NCBI GenBank assembly: GCA_023431405.1
Contig: JAEYVZ010000099.1
Location: forward strand, 1-50,417
Direction: 5' to 3'
Length of the DNA: 50,417 bases
Source: Actinomycetes bacterium
Lineage (GTDB): Bacteria; Actinomycetota; Actinomycetes; Actinomycetales; Microbacteriaceae
Shown one piece after another: positions 42,148 through 50,417 of this stretch. The stretch's first letter is position 1, and the number at the start of each line of letters is the position of its first letter. The position numbers were made by a program, and so were the translations under genes. The notes beneath the pieces are model-generated. The model saw nothing but the letters and a program-made list of their open reading frames with translations, was not told the DNA's origin and made no database searches.

Positions 42148-45100
42148 GCGATCGAGACCTGTTGGCGCGGCTCAATACCGGCCCACGGTTCCTGCTGCTT
42201 GGTCAAGGACTCACGAGAGCATCGCTGAGGGATGCCACCCACGATCTCGACTGGAGCTTCCCGAAGGAGTTGTCCCCGGACCCCATCACCGGGTTTCCCG
42301 CCTTCAATGCGTTCGACACGGCCGGGTATGAACAGTTGACGTGGAACGTCGCGCGCCCCGCTGACCTAGACGCGGTGGTGGCGATCCCGTGGAACACGGT
42401 CTTCACGACGCGCATCGACAGATCGCTGAGCCAGTGGCTAGAAGCGGACTGGCGTCGAGTGGTTCCGACTGCGTCACCGGACTCGCGTGGGTCGCGATCT
42501 ACGACTGAGCTTCAAATTCGGTATCTCTTCGGAGGCCTCGGGCTGCCAGCGGATGAACAGCCGCCAAGCGACGAACTGAGCTGGATCGATGCGCAACGGA
42601 TCGCGACCGACCTACTATCTTCGATCGCGGCGACCCTGATCACACCCAAGGGTGTTTTGATGGTCGATGGATGGTCAACGACTGATTGGTTGTCGCCACG
42701 GGACCTCTTCAATTTCGCGAGTCGGCTCGGACCAGGACAAGTCCACGTCTTCTCTGCCGACGAGACTGTTTCCGCAGATCCTCTCGTTGCAGCTGCCGTT
42801 GCCAGAGGCGCGCTCGCGACGCATGTCGAGTCACTGAACGACTTCTTGGAGCGTGCTCGCGAGACAGGTCTCCTTCGGGACTCAGTAAGTCAGGACGCAT
42901 CGTCCTCACGCTTCATCCCGGTCGGCGCCGGCTTCGCGCCGATCGAAGTAGCGGTCTGGAATCGCATCGTCGGGACTGCTCGCCCCGTCGACCTCGAACT
43001 GCTCGAGCCGTTTGCGCACGGGTCTGATGCCCTCACCTACCAGCGGTTCCGAACGTTTCTAGGATCACCCGAAGGTGCACCCCCGTGGCGAGCCATCGCG
43101 AGCGGGATGAAGCTACCTCGCACGTACGAATCACAACTCTTGAAGGTCGTCGAAGCCGCTCTCGATGAGACTGATGAAGTGGCCCCGATCGTTCTCCAGG
43201 GCCAGACGGCAACAGGCAAGAGCCTTGCTCTTGTCTGGCTTGCCCAACAGCTTGCCAAGTCCGGCAAGGCCGCCGTGCTACACCAAGCCAGACGCCGCGA
43301 CCGCCCGATCGCCTCGGAAATCGAGGCTTACAGCCTGTGGGCAGAGGGTGTCGCCGACCTCAGGACCGTTCTGATCTGGGACGGCATGGTCGACGTCGAC
43401 GACTACTACGCATTGCACCGCCAACTCCGCGCACGAGGGCAACGAGTCCTGATCGTTGGCAGCACCTACCTTGGCCCGTCCGGTGGTGACGACCGGTTGG
43501 TCACGGCACCAGTCCATCTCGACAAGACCGAGGCGGCCGCCTACCGCCCGTGGCTGAAGTCATACGGGATCGACCTGCCGTCGATTGGACCGGAAGCAGA
43601 CGCCTCAATCCTCGCGATGCTGTATCGAGCGATTCCAGAGACTGAGTCCGGTCTGCGACGTGGACTAGCGCTCGAGATGCGGGCCGCTGAGTCCGGTATG
43701 GAGTCGCTCGCGAGGGAGCGGAAGACGCAGGAGCCCGACGCGCGCATGACTGCGGTCGCTGCCGCACTCATGGCCGCTGGCCTGCAGCTTGAGAGTCTTG
43801 CTCCGTCGGACCACGCGGAGGAGGACCTCGCCGACCTTCGCTTCGCCGAACGCAGCACCACCGAGCAACTCAGCGCCATGCTGTTGACCGCTGGTCGGCG
43901 GGGCCTCAGCGTTCCACTCGAACTCGCCCTACGCGTCGTGGGCCGTCAGGGATCCGTGGCGATTGTCGACTTCATGCGCCACTTCGACATCTTTAGATGG
44001 ACTGAGGAAGCGAATGGAAACCAATTCCTCGGAGTCCGCACCCGGCTCGAGGCTGAATTGCTTGCACGGGAGAATCTCACCGACCTCACCGAAATCGATG
44101 TGGTCACATCCTTCATCGAACACGTGCGCCCCCAGTTCAACGGGCGAACCGGAGGAGATGAGGTCCAGTTCATCATCGACCTCATGGATCAGATCGGTCC
44201 GCAAAGCGCTGAGCAAGGGAGATACGCGCGTTGGTACGGTGACCTGGCGGCCGCCTTTGCACAGCAGCGAGAGCATGGGGGAGCCCTCCACCCCCGACTT
44301 GTGCTCCAGGAGGCGAACCTCACCCGCGAGTTCGTGAAACGTGCGCAGCGTTCAGACGAACTCACCCGTGATGAACGTCTCGCCCGACTCCGCGAGTCGG
44401 AGGGCCTGCTACAGCGAACCCTCGAAGAGGCTGACAGCTCCCCTCGCGCACGACTGAACCTATATGTTGAGCTGGCCGCGTCGCTCGGCTCGCAGGTCTA
44501 CGAACTGGGCGCCGAAGACGCACATTCGAAGGAAGCGATCGCGCCGATCGTTGAGCGTCTCATCGACGCCGTCATGCGTGCTCGTGCCGCTGACCCCGAG
44601 AACATCTACCCGGTCGATGTGCTCGCCTGGGCGGCCAAGGACGCCGTCGCATCCGGCGGTGTGGCCGCAGCTGCTCGGGTCGGACTGCTTGCCGATGCAA
44701 AGGCATCGCTTGATTCGATCGATCCTGAGGAACTGGCACCAGGCCAACTCGCGAAGTATCGCGCTCGCCAAGTCGAGATATCCGGACTCCTCGGCGAGAA
44801 GGAACTCGAGATCAGCTACTTGCAGGACCTCATGAGCATGGAGGACCCCGCGGCCTACTACCTGCTCGCCGTGCGGGCTCTCGGGAGCAGCAACGATCCG
44901 GAGAGCGTGAAAGTCGCCCTACAGGTGCTGCTTGCGGCGCCAGTCTCGATTCGTGACGACTGGAAGTGCGCGCGCCTAATTCTCGACCTGTATTGGCGGG
45001 ATCGCACCGGCGAGAGATTGCTCCGCGGCGAACGGAACACGGTTGCGTTTACCGATTCCGATTGGTGGGACTGCCTAGCGTTGCTGGACACTCTGCGAGG

Positions 45101-45503
45101 TACGGCAGCCTTCGATGAATACCGCATCTCGTTCCTCCGTGGTCTCGCCCTGTTCCACGTCGGTTCTATCGCGGCCTCGCAGTCGGAGTTCAGAGAACTC
45201 GGGTCGCTCGGGCTCGATGTCAGCCGACGCGTCCATCTTGCCTACCTCGCGAGCGACAGCGAAGGGCACCCTAGGAAGTTCACCGGGCGCGTTGCCTGGG
45301 CCGCTGCCGACGGGCGCAAGGGGCGAGTCTGGGTCGACCAACTCAAGACTGAGGTGGACTTCGTCCCGCTGCGGTTCTCGCCGGATGCCTATCGCTCCAA
45401 GGGGGAACCCGTTCCGACCTTTCACATCGGCTTCAATTACCTCGGGCCGATCGCCGACCCGATCCGTCCGCGCATGCGGCCCGCGGGAAGCCGGCCGGCA
45501 TGA
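42144..45503 (+). CDS. SIR2-like / STAND P-loop / helical-repeat protein
   Basis: The 1119-residue protein appears to have three parts. Residues 1-260 resemble a diverged SIR2/Rossmann fold: LLLGQG near residue 19, NTVFTTRID in the place of the TTNYD-type motif, and VLMVDGWSTTDWL in the place of the usual GYSxxD element. Residues about 330-470 are a P-loop NTPase with Walker A GQTATGKS at 353-360 and Walker B RTVLIWD at 407-413. Residues about 550-1040 are helical and TPR-like, with a small beta-rich end. SIR2-STAND-repeat layouts are known from Avs-type antiphage sensors, where the effector depletes NAD. The Asn of TTN is Arg here, so NADase activity is uncertain. Both neighbours overlap it by ATGA. 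Confidence 0.75.
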   Translation: MSDRDLLARLNTGPRFLLLGQGLTRASLRDATHDLDWSFPKELSPDPITGFPAFNAFDTAGYEQLTWNVARPADLDAVVAIPWNTVFTTRIDRSLSQWLEADWRRVVPTASPDSRGSRSTTELQIRYLFGGLGLPADEQPPSDELSWIDAQRIATDLLSSIAATLITPKGVLMVDGWSTTDWLSPRDLFNFASRLGPGQVHVFSADETVSADPLVAAAVARGALATHVESLNDFLERARETGLLRDSVSQDASSSRFIPVGAGFAPIEVAVWNRIVGTARPVDLELLEPFAHGSDALTYQRFRTFLGSPEGAPPWRAIASGMKLPRTYESQLLKVVEAALDETDEVAPIVLQGQTATGKSLALVWLAQQLAKSGKAAVLHQARRRDRPIASEIEAYSLWAEGVADLRTVLIWDGMVDVDDYYALHRQLRARGQRVLIVGSTYLGPSGGDDRLVTAPVHLDKTEAAAYRPWLKSYGIDLPSIGPEADASILAMLYRAIPETESGLRRGLALEMRAAESGMESLARERKTQEPDARMTAVAAALMAAGLQLESLAPSDHAEEDLADLRFAERSTTEQLSAMLLTAGRRGLSVPLELALRVVGRQGSVAIVDFMRHFDIFRWTEEANGNQFLGVRTRLEAELLARENLTDLTEIDVVTSFIEHVRPQFNGRTGGDEVQFIIDLMDQIGPQSAEQGRYARWYGDLAAAFAQQREHGGALHPRLVLQEANLTREFVKRAQRSDELTRDERLARLRESEGLLQRTLEEADSSPRARLNLYVELAASLGSQVYELGAEDAHSKEAIAPIVERLIDAVMRARAADPENIYPVDVLAWAAKDAVASGGVAAAARVGLLADAKASLDSIDPEELAPGQLAKYRARQVEISGLLGEKELEISYLQDLMSMEDPAAYYLLAVRALGSSNDPESVKVALQVLLAAPVSIRDDWKCARLILDLYWRDRTGERLLRGERNTVAFTDSDWWDCLALLDTLRGTAAFDEYRISFLRGLALFHVGSIAASQSEFRELGSLGLDVSRRVHLAYLASDSEGHPRKFTGRVAWAAADGRKGRVWVDQLKTEVDFVPLRFSPDAYRSKGEPVPTFHIGFNYLGPIADPIRPRMRPAGSRPA

Positions 45504-46315
45504 CGCTGGACCGAGTGGTCGGACTGGTCAGCGATCTCGACCGAATCAAGCGGATGACCGTGGGATCGGGGTGCTCTCCCTTTCCTCGACACTCAGTTGC
45601 TCCAGCGAACGTAACGATCACAGTCGTAGTCACCGCGATCTGGACGTGGTACCGCGAGAAGATGAGGCACGATCTTTATTTCTTGACTCCTCGGGCCGAC
45701 CATCAGCAGAAGAAGGCACTCCGAGACTTCGAAGTCCTCCTCGATGACCAGCGCCATTACAACGAGCACGCCGACTTCAAGCGGGCCAGCGAAGCGCAGA
45801 CGTGGCGTGCCACCATTGCCACGAACGCCGGGGAACCGTCCGACGACGAGATGGTCGATGCCTTGCTCGGGGAACTCGCGATCGCACTCGATGTTCTGAG
45901 AACTATCGCGCACAAAGTGAGTCGCGACGCCACCGGAGTCGAAGCGTGGCGCACGCACGAAGCGCGCACCCCCGAGACTGAGATACGTGCCGTCCTGGCC
46001 GACATCGGTCGCGACAACATACCGCAAAGACGTATCGACACCGTCGTGCGGCGATTCGAGGGACACCCCAGGCTGAGGTATGCGCGAACTCCCCAAGACC
46101 GCGCGCCGATCGCAGCCGTTGTCGCCATGGAAATGAATCTCGATCCTCTGACGATCCCGTACGACGAGATTCTTGATGAGTTCGGCTTGATCGGAGACCC
46201 TCTCGGGTTCTCCCTATTGCTCATGGCTCACGCGGTAGAGGCCGCTGGGTTTACCCACAGCCGCCTGGTCCCAACTCTCCGACACGCCTGGCGAGAGATT
46301 GAATCCGGGCTCTGA
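45500..46315 (+). CDS. hypothetical protein, third gene of the STAND operon
   Basis: The 271-residue protein matches no family I know. A possible hydrophobic segment lies near residues 36-50 (NVTITVVVTAIWTWY), followed by HDLYFLTPRADHQQKKAL. A long charged helical region (about 65-150) and a C-terminal helical domain (about 170-271) complete it. The start overlaps the STAND gene stop (ATGA), so it is made from the same message. No nuclease or hydrolase motif is evident. It could be an accessory or effector protein of the operon; this rests on coupling only. It converges with the DUF2971 gene after 109 bp. Confidence 0.68.
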   Translation: MTLDRVVGLVSDLDRIKRMTVGSGCSPFPRHSVAPANVTITVVVTAIWTWYREKMRHDLYFLTPRADHQQKKALRDFEVLLDDQRHYNEHADFKRASEAQTWRATIATNAGEPSDDEMVDALLGELAIALDVLRTIAHKVSRDATGVEAWRTHEARTPETEIRAVLADIGRDNIPQRRIDTVVRRFEGHPRLRYARTPQDRAPIAAVVAMEMNLDPLTIPYDEILDEFGLIGDPLGFSLLLMAHAVEAAGFTHSRLVPTLRHAWREIESGL

Positions 46316-46424
46316 CCGAAGGTCCACCATCCCGCCCATGAGTAAAGCCCTGGGCTTCAAGCTACCTGTCGGCGGTCGGGCCCAACTCAATTGGGTCGAC
46401 GCATGCATTACTCGCGCTCTGGGC

Positions 46425-47387
46425 CTAGGCCGGCAGATAGCGGATTGTCGAGCCGCTTACCGGAGCGTTCGATTCGTTCGAACGAAGCAGCGACCTGACT
46501 CCGACGATTCTCTGGCGCTCACTCTCGCCGTCGGGCGGACCGACCCGGACCTCCCGGATGGGAAGCGCAGCGTTCGTGTCGGCCAAACCTTCCAGACCGA
46601 TCAAATCCCAGCCGAAGTTCGGATAGTGGTTGATTTCAAGGTACGGGACGACTCCACGGGCAGAGCCTCGGTGCCGGGGATGTGCCCCTTCAGGTAGGTA
46701 GGAGATCAGACGCACCTCCTTCTCCTCCGCATAGGCGGAGTCCTTCATCGATGCCGCAAGCGCCGCGAGCAGGCCTCGGATCAATGCGTTTGCGGCGCCT
46801 GCGTTCGGTGAGTCCAACACCGGTTGAATCTGACCGGCGGTGATCTTGGAGAGCACCCTGCGAATCCTTTCGTCTTGATCAGCCGGATCGTATGCGACGG
46901 TTACCCACTGCGGCAGGAACATGAATCCTGACATCAGAGGAGGCTTCGCTGGAATCAGGTCAGCGTGTGGATCGATGCTCACCGCGACGCCCGAAGTGGC
47001 GCCGTAGTTGCGCCACTGGTTGAGCACGCGGTAGCCGGTAGACGCGCACACGACGTAGGCCGGGTTAGCCAGGATCGTGTCGATGAAGTCATCGTTGAGG
47101 ATCTCGGTGAGTTGCATATGCAACTGGAGGTGCTTCGGAAGGTCATGCCCGAAGAGTTCGTACCACTGCATGATCCGCTTCGCGCCGGTGATCAGCTCCT
47201 CAGGGTCGTTGAGCATCGTGGCTGCGGTGGCCCACAACTGCCTCTTCTCGACCATGCTGACGAGCGCCCATGAGTCCGTGAAGTGCCAGATCGGACCGTG
47301 ATAATGCTCACTGAATGGCAGCGGTCCGAAGGCGCCACGATGGAGCGGTGCGGGTTCTTCCGGAGCACCGACTGGATCTGCCGTCAT
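46425..47387 (-). CDS. DUF2971-family protein
   Basis: The 320-residue protein contains the DUF2971 N-terminal pattern IWHFTDSWALVSMVEKRQLWA followed by TMLNDPEEL. Then come an YVVCASTGYRVLNQWRNYG segment and a C-terminal EEKEVRLISYLP, all typical of the family. DUF2971 has no established biochemical role but is frequent in genomic islands and near defence genes. No signal peptide or membrane segment is present. ATG 47387 has only a weak ribosome site. It is divergent from the glycosylase-like gene (153 bp apart) and convergent with the STAND operon. Confidence 0.8.
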   Translation of the reverse strand: MTADPVGAPEEPAPLHRGAFGPLPFSEHYHGPIWHFTDSWALVSMVEKRQLWATAATMLNDPEELITGAKRIMQWYELFGHDLPKHLQLHMQLTEILNDDFIDTILANPAYVVCASTGYRVLNQWRNYGATSGVAVSIDPHADLIPAKPPLMSGFMFLPQWVTVAYDPADQDERIRRVLSKITAGQIQPVLDSPNAGAANALIRGLLAALAASMKDSAYAEEKEVRLISYLPEGAHPRHRGSARGVVPYLEINHYPNFGWDLIGLEGLADTNAALPIREVRVGPPDGESERQRIVGVRSLLRSNESNAPVSGSTIRYLPA

Positions 47388-47540
47388 GGACTCAGATTAG
47401 GCGACGGTCCCTAGCCGGAACTTCGCCCGGGCGTTTGAACCGTCTTGAAGCACTGTCTCGTGGTGGGCAGTGCAAAGCAGCGTCCGCGGTCCTCGATACG
47501 CTGGCCAGCGATGTCGGGATCTTCGAGGAAGGAGTCGCGC

Positions 47541-48167
47541 GTGACAGCAGACCGCTTGCTGGATTCGGTGTTGTCCATCCCGTCCACCACGCTGGCGATG
47601 AACTTCTACCTTCCCGACAGCGACGCTGAAGGCGACTTTCGCACCAACGCCACTGAACGATGCGATCGGCTACTCGCCCACCTGGATCGCGTAAGCGGCG
47701 GCGACATCGTCATCGTTGGCGAAGCTCCTGGCTGGAAGGGGGCGCGTCAGTCTGGAGTGCCGTTCACCTCCGCCAAGACGGTCGGGCTTCGGGGGTCCAG
47801 CGAGGCAAGCGCGACCATTGTGCATGGCATGCTCGCCGACCTGGGAATCGCCGACCGCGCCCTACTGTGGAACGCGTTCCCGCTCCATCCCCACCAAGCC
47901 GGTTCGCCGCGGACCAACCGGACCCCGACGGATTCCGAACTGGCAGCCGGGATGGATTCGCTCCAGCTTGCCATCGCTGGCCGGCGAGTCATCTGCGTCG
48001 GCAATCCTGCTCGAGTGCGCGTCGAGAATCTCCTCGGCCTCAAGGTGCCTGGAGTCGACGATGCATCGGCAAGCAGTCGCGCAGTTGCCCTCCGGCATCC
48101 TGCCAACGGGGGTGCCCCAGAGTTCAGATCCGGGATCGCGGCTGTGGGCGAGCTCTGGGATCTCTGA
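47541..48167 (+). CDS. uracil-DNA glycosylase-fold protein
   Basis: The 208-residue protein has the superfamily motif A region VGEAPGWKGARQSGVPF (about 59-75), close to the GExPG...GxPF of family 4/5 enzymes, then NAFPLHPH (about 113-120) and a C-terminal HPANGG (186-191) in the place of the HPSP motif. The Fe-S cysteines of family 4 enzymes are not seen. Uracil excision activity is therefore possible but unproven; some superfamily members act on other bases. GTG 47541 follows GAAGGAG, so the long upstream frame is rejected. Like Vsr, it could act on deamination damage. Confidence 0.78.
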   Translation: MTADRLLDSVLSIPSTTLAMNFYLPDSDAEGDFRTNATERCDRLLAHLDRVSGGDIVIVGEAPGWKGARQSGVPFTSAKTVGLRGSSEASATIVHGMLADLGIADRALLWNAFPLHPHQAGSPRTNRTPTDSELAAGMDSLQLAIAGRRVICVGNPARVRVENLLGLKVPGVDDASASSRAVALRHPANGGAPEFRSGIAAVGELWDL

Positions 48168-48173
48168 CGCGAG

Positions 48174-48346
48174 TGGACAATCTAGTTGGCGGACTTGTGA
48201 GACAAACTGCGGGCGGAACGCGGAAGAACGGCCTTCTCAGGGACAATCTATTGAGAACTCCGACAAGGCGACCTGTAGGGTTTTTTGAAGTTGTCCTTTT
48301 CGCAGACGAAATGTCCACGCGATGTCTGTTTGGACATTTCTGTCCA
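48174..48346. repeat. cluster of GGACA/TGTCC repeats at the right side of the island segment
   Basis: TGGACAATCTAGTTGGCGGA at 48174-48193 matches 39161-39180 at 19 of 20 positions. GGACAATCTA recurs at 48241-48250. A perfect 10-bp inverted pair GAAATGTCCA/TGGACATTTC lies at 48308-48317 and 48331-48340, followed by TGTCCA at 48341-48346. TTCTCA/TGAGAA (48234-48257) and a T6 run (48281-48286) may terminate the glycosylase-like gene. The 264 bp between the two convergent genes otherwise hold nothing. This looks like a transposon end or recombinase-binding array. Confidence 0.65.
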
Positions 48347-48431
48347 CGAGCATCGTTCGCGCCTTCCCAGATTCGATGGCGCTGAGGAGCGAGCGGATCG
48401 ACCGGTTGATCGGAATTGGTCGCGCAGGACT

Positions 48432-50417
48432 TCAGAAAGACTCTCGCGTGATCGCTCCGGCCTCGGCCATGCGGTCCAAGAGCCGGAGGAGCGCACCCGC
48501 CTGCTTCTCGCTGGGGACCTTGCCGGGTTGTAGACCGAACAGCTGCACAAGATCGGCCTCGAGAGGCGAGAGCTGTCCGACGCGATACACCGCCATCCAC
48601 GTCTCTTGAGACACGGACATGACCCTGCGAACGTTCTCGAAGCCGGTATCCATCGCGCGAAGCTTCCGATCGTCGCGAGCCATCGATCGCGCATCCTCCG
48701 CGCTGACGAGGGAGGGCTGGATGGTTGCCGGCAGCTCGAGATGCGCTCGCGCGAATCGATCCCAACATGCCTGTTGCTTCGCCCACTGAGTCACATTGGC
48801 CTGTGGTCGGTTGTCGTCGGTCAAGTGAAGTTGGGCTGCGTGTGCGAAATCCAAGAGGGCCGTTACCGTGTTCTGATCGATCGATTGACTCTGCCAGACG
48901 CGACCGAAGTCGAACTTCGCACCGCCGAACTGGCTCTCGATCTGCAACGAGAAACGCGCGATCGCGTACGCCACGATGTTCGCAAGGTATCCCGGCGACG
49001 ATGTGTACCAGGGTTGCTTCAGCACCGTTGATCGCAGCTGCTCGTACATGAGCGCCTTGCCGACGTTGTTGCGGAAGTACCCGTCGCCGAACTGCGAGTC
49101 GTCGGCTTCCCACTGCTTGTCGACGGCGACCGCGTAGTCGGCGAAGACACTCTGCGCACCCTTGCTGACCAGGTGCGGCTTCTTCCCCCAGCAGTATGCA
49201 TACTTGGCCCAGTCCGTCTTGGTGATGCGCTGAGACTTCGGATACTCGAGTTCGAACTTCTTCTGTTCGGACACGGCTCCTCGTGCCGAACGGTCGTTCT
49301 CCCATTGACCGCGGGCTCGTTCGTAGTACCACCCCGAGCGATACTGCTGACCCTCCTTTGCTGGAGCGCGCAGGCGTCGACTGATCTGCTCCATGCGGAT
49401 GTGAAAGTCGTGAGTCGAAAAGAGGTCAGCGCCGCTGACACGATTCTGGCTGTTCGCGTACTTGGCTACGGCGTGGACGACGCCCGAAGCCTCGTCGGGG
49501 TCGACCACGACCAGCTTCATCTGGACGGAGACGCCGTCGACATTGCGTTCTTTGCTCGCCCGCAGGTAGTGCGCTATCGACGCCGTGGTCTGCCCGCCGT
49601 TGACGATCTGCCATCCTTTGATCGACTTGATGAAGGTGCCGCGCCGCACGTTCTCGACGGCTACTTCGACGGCTGTCGTCGTGAGGCCGTTGTTATAGGC
49701 CAGGAACCGATCGGGGGAGTCGCGCAGGGTCTCCTGGATGCCTCGGTTCACGGCCCCTCGTGCGCTGAGAAAGGTGCGGACGTTCGACTCGAGCAGCAGA
49801 CTTCCATGTTCCTCGAAGACATCCGCGAGCACTCGGGCGGGAAGCACGGCGAGATAGCTCGGCAAAGAGGAGTCCTCCGAGCTGGCGATCAGGCATGGCA
49901 AGCCGTTGGGCAACCAGTGCGTGAAGTCGATCTGTATGTCCTCGCTGCGCGTCTCGGGTCGGGCGAGCTCGATGATGCGCCGCTGATCCCAGATCTCAAA
50001 CGTGGTCCTGATCCCCGCGACGGTGTCACTGTCGATCGTGCGAATGCGCTCGCTCATCAGCCCATCGGTGATCAGAGCGACGCGAATCTTCGAGGTCGCT
50101 CCGGACCGTAGCCGCTGACGGAAGTATTCGGCGTACTCCGCCTCTCGGGACGATGGCTCAAGATTCTCGCTGAACCATCCGTCCGCCGCGCTCTCGAGGA
50201 ACCCGACGGCCCTGCCGAGTGCGTCCTTGGCGTCTGTGAGCGTCAGCGTGGAGTCATCACCGAAATATCGACCGGCGAGCAATGTGAGCGAGTCGTCCGT
50301 GGTGTCTTCGGCGTAGCCCAGGAGCTCCAGCCTCCGGCCGCGGGGACCGCGGCACTGCAACGCTTCGACGTTCAGGTCGAAGATCTGCTCAGCCTCCTCG
50401 AGGCGTCGCGCGAAGAC
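48432..50417 (-). CDS. AIPR-family (abortive infection-type) protein, 5' end cut
   Basis: The visible 661 residues read through to the window edge without a stop, so the true start lies outside. The central region carries the AIPR pattern: NVRTFLSARGAVNRGIQETL, then RFLAYNNGLTTTA, then IVNGGQTTASI and VAKYANSQNRVSGAD. AIPR (abortive infection phage resistance) proteins were defined from lactococcal and related abortive-infection systems and are common in defence islands; several are found with restriction-modification or other effector genes. The C-terminal third is helical without a recognised motif. It converges on the glycosylase-like gene. Confidence 0.85.
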   Translation of the reverse strand, partial: VFARRLEEAEQIFDLNVEALQCRGPRGRRLELLGYAEDTTDDSLTLLAGRYFGDDSTLTLTDAKDALGRAVGFLESAADGWFSENLEPSSREAEYAEYFRQRLRSGATSKIRVALITDGLMSERIRTIDSDTVAGIRTTFEIWDQRRIIELARPETRSEDIQIDFTHWLPNGLPCLIASSEDSSLPSYLAVLPARVLADVFEEHGSLLLESNVRTFLSARGAVNRGIQETLRDSPDRFLAYNNGLTTTAVEVAVENVRRGTFIKSIKGWQIVNGGQTTASIAHYLRASKERNVDGVSVQMKLVVVDPDEASGVVHAVAKYANSQNRVSGADLFSTHDFHIRMEQISRRLRAPAKEGQQYRSGWYYERARGQWENDRSARGAVSEQKKFELEYPKSQRITKTDWAKYAYCWGKKPHLVSKGAQSVFADYAVAVDKQWEADDSQFGDGYFRNNVGKALMYEQLRSTVLKQPWYTSSPGYLANIVAYAIARFSLQIESQFGGAKFDFGRVWQSQSIDQNTVTALLDFAHAAQLHLTDDNRPQANVTQWAKQQACWDRFARAHLELPATIQPSLVSAEDARSMARDDRKLRAMDTGFENVRRVMSVSQETWMAVYRVGQLSPLEADLVQLFGLQPGKVPSEKQAGALLRLLDRMAEAGAITRESF

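Noticed and set aside
42144..45503. Firm assignment to Avs5 or another named SIR2-STAND defence type
   Set aside because: The SIR2-like motifs are diverged and I could not run a profile search; only the general architecture is supported.

Overview
This window is the chromosomal origin region of a high-GC Gram-positive bacterium. The order tRNA-Ile/tRNA-Ala, DUF3566, gyrA, gyrB, dciA, recF, dnaN, oriC, dnaA, rpmH, rnpA, yidD, yidC, jag, rsmG, parA, parB, trxA, trxB, murJ, pcnA is that of Actinobacteria. The GC-rich codon use and the lack of gnd between dnaN and recF fit Microbacteriaceae, most likely Microbacterium or a close relative. The genus is inferred from layout, not from a search.

Layout. 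Positions 1-8569 hold two tRNAs and the leftward block DUF3566-gyrA-gyrB-dciA-recF-dnaN. Positions 8570-9051 are oriC, with about eight DnaA-box-like sites. dnaA reads toward oriC; from rpmH to parB (10.86-16.35 kb) genes read rightward, away from it. A cluster of five parS-type sites (13.33-14.26 kb), one inside the rsmG coding sequence, is followed by parA and parB. Positions 16.8-22.1 kb hold a leftward trxA/trxB/murJ/DUF6049 block. Next come a repeat-containing LAATG-anchored surface protein, a methyltransferase, pcnA and malQ. Positions 29.5-33.1 kb hold an orphan response regulator and three hypothetical genes. Positions 33.3-35.1 kb are the rpsF-ssb-rpsR-rplI operon, followed convergently by a chaplin-like, sortase-type surface protein and a secreted Pro-rich protein. 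dnaB (37.7-39.1 kb) is preceded by about 200 bp rich in DnaA-box-like sites.

From 39.1 kb to the right edge the window changes character and becomes an accessory island. It carries an orphan Vsr-type endonuclease divergent from a tyrosine recombinase, a solitary ribbon-helix-helix-like protein, and a tightly coupled three-gene operon (41.9-46.3 kb). The centre of that operon is a 1119-residue protein with a SIR2-like N-terminus, a STAND-type P-loop and a helical C-terminus. A DUF2971 protein, a uracil-DNA-glycosylase-fold protein and an AIPR-family (abortive-infection type) protein cut by the window end complete the island. Related GGACAATCTA-containing repeats occur on both sides of the 39.1-48.3 kb segment.

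The strongest candidate for an undescribed system is the three-gene operon at 41.9-46.3 kb, which looks like a STAND-type antiphage defence module. Its function is inference from domain architecture and neighbourhood. Secondary points are the DnaA-box cluster in front of dnaB and the chaplin-like wall protein.
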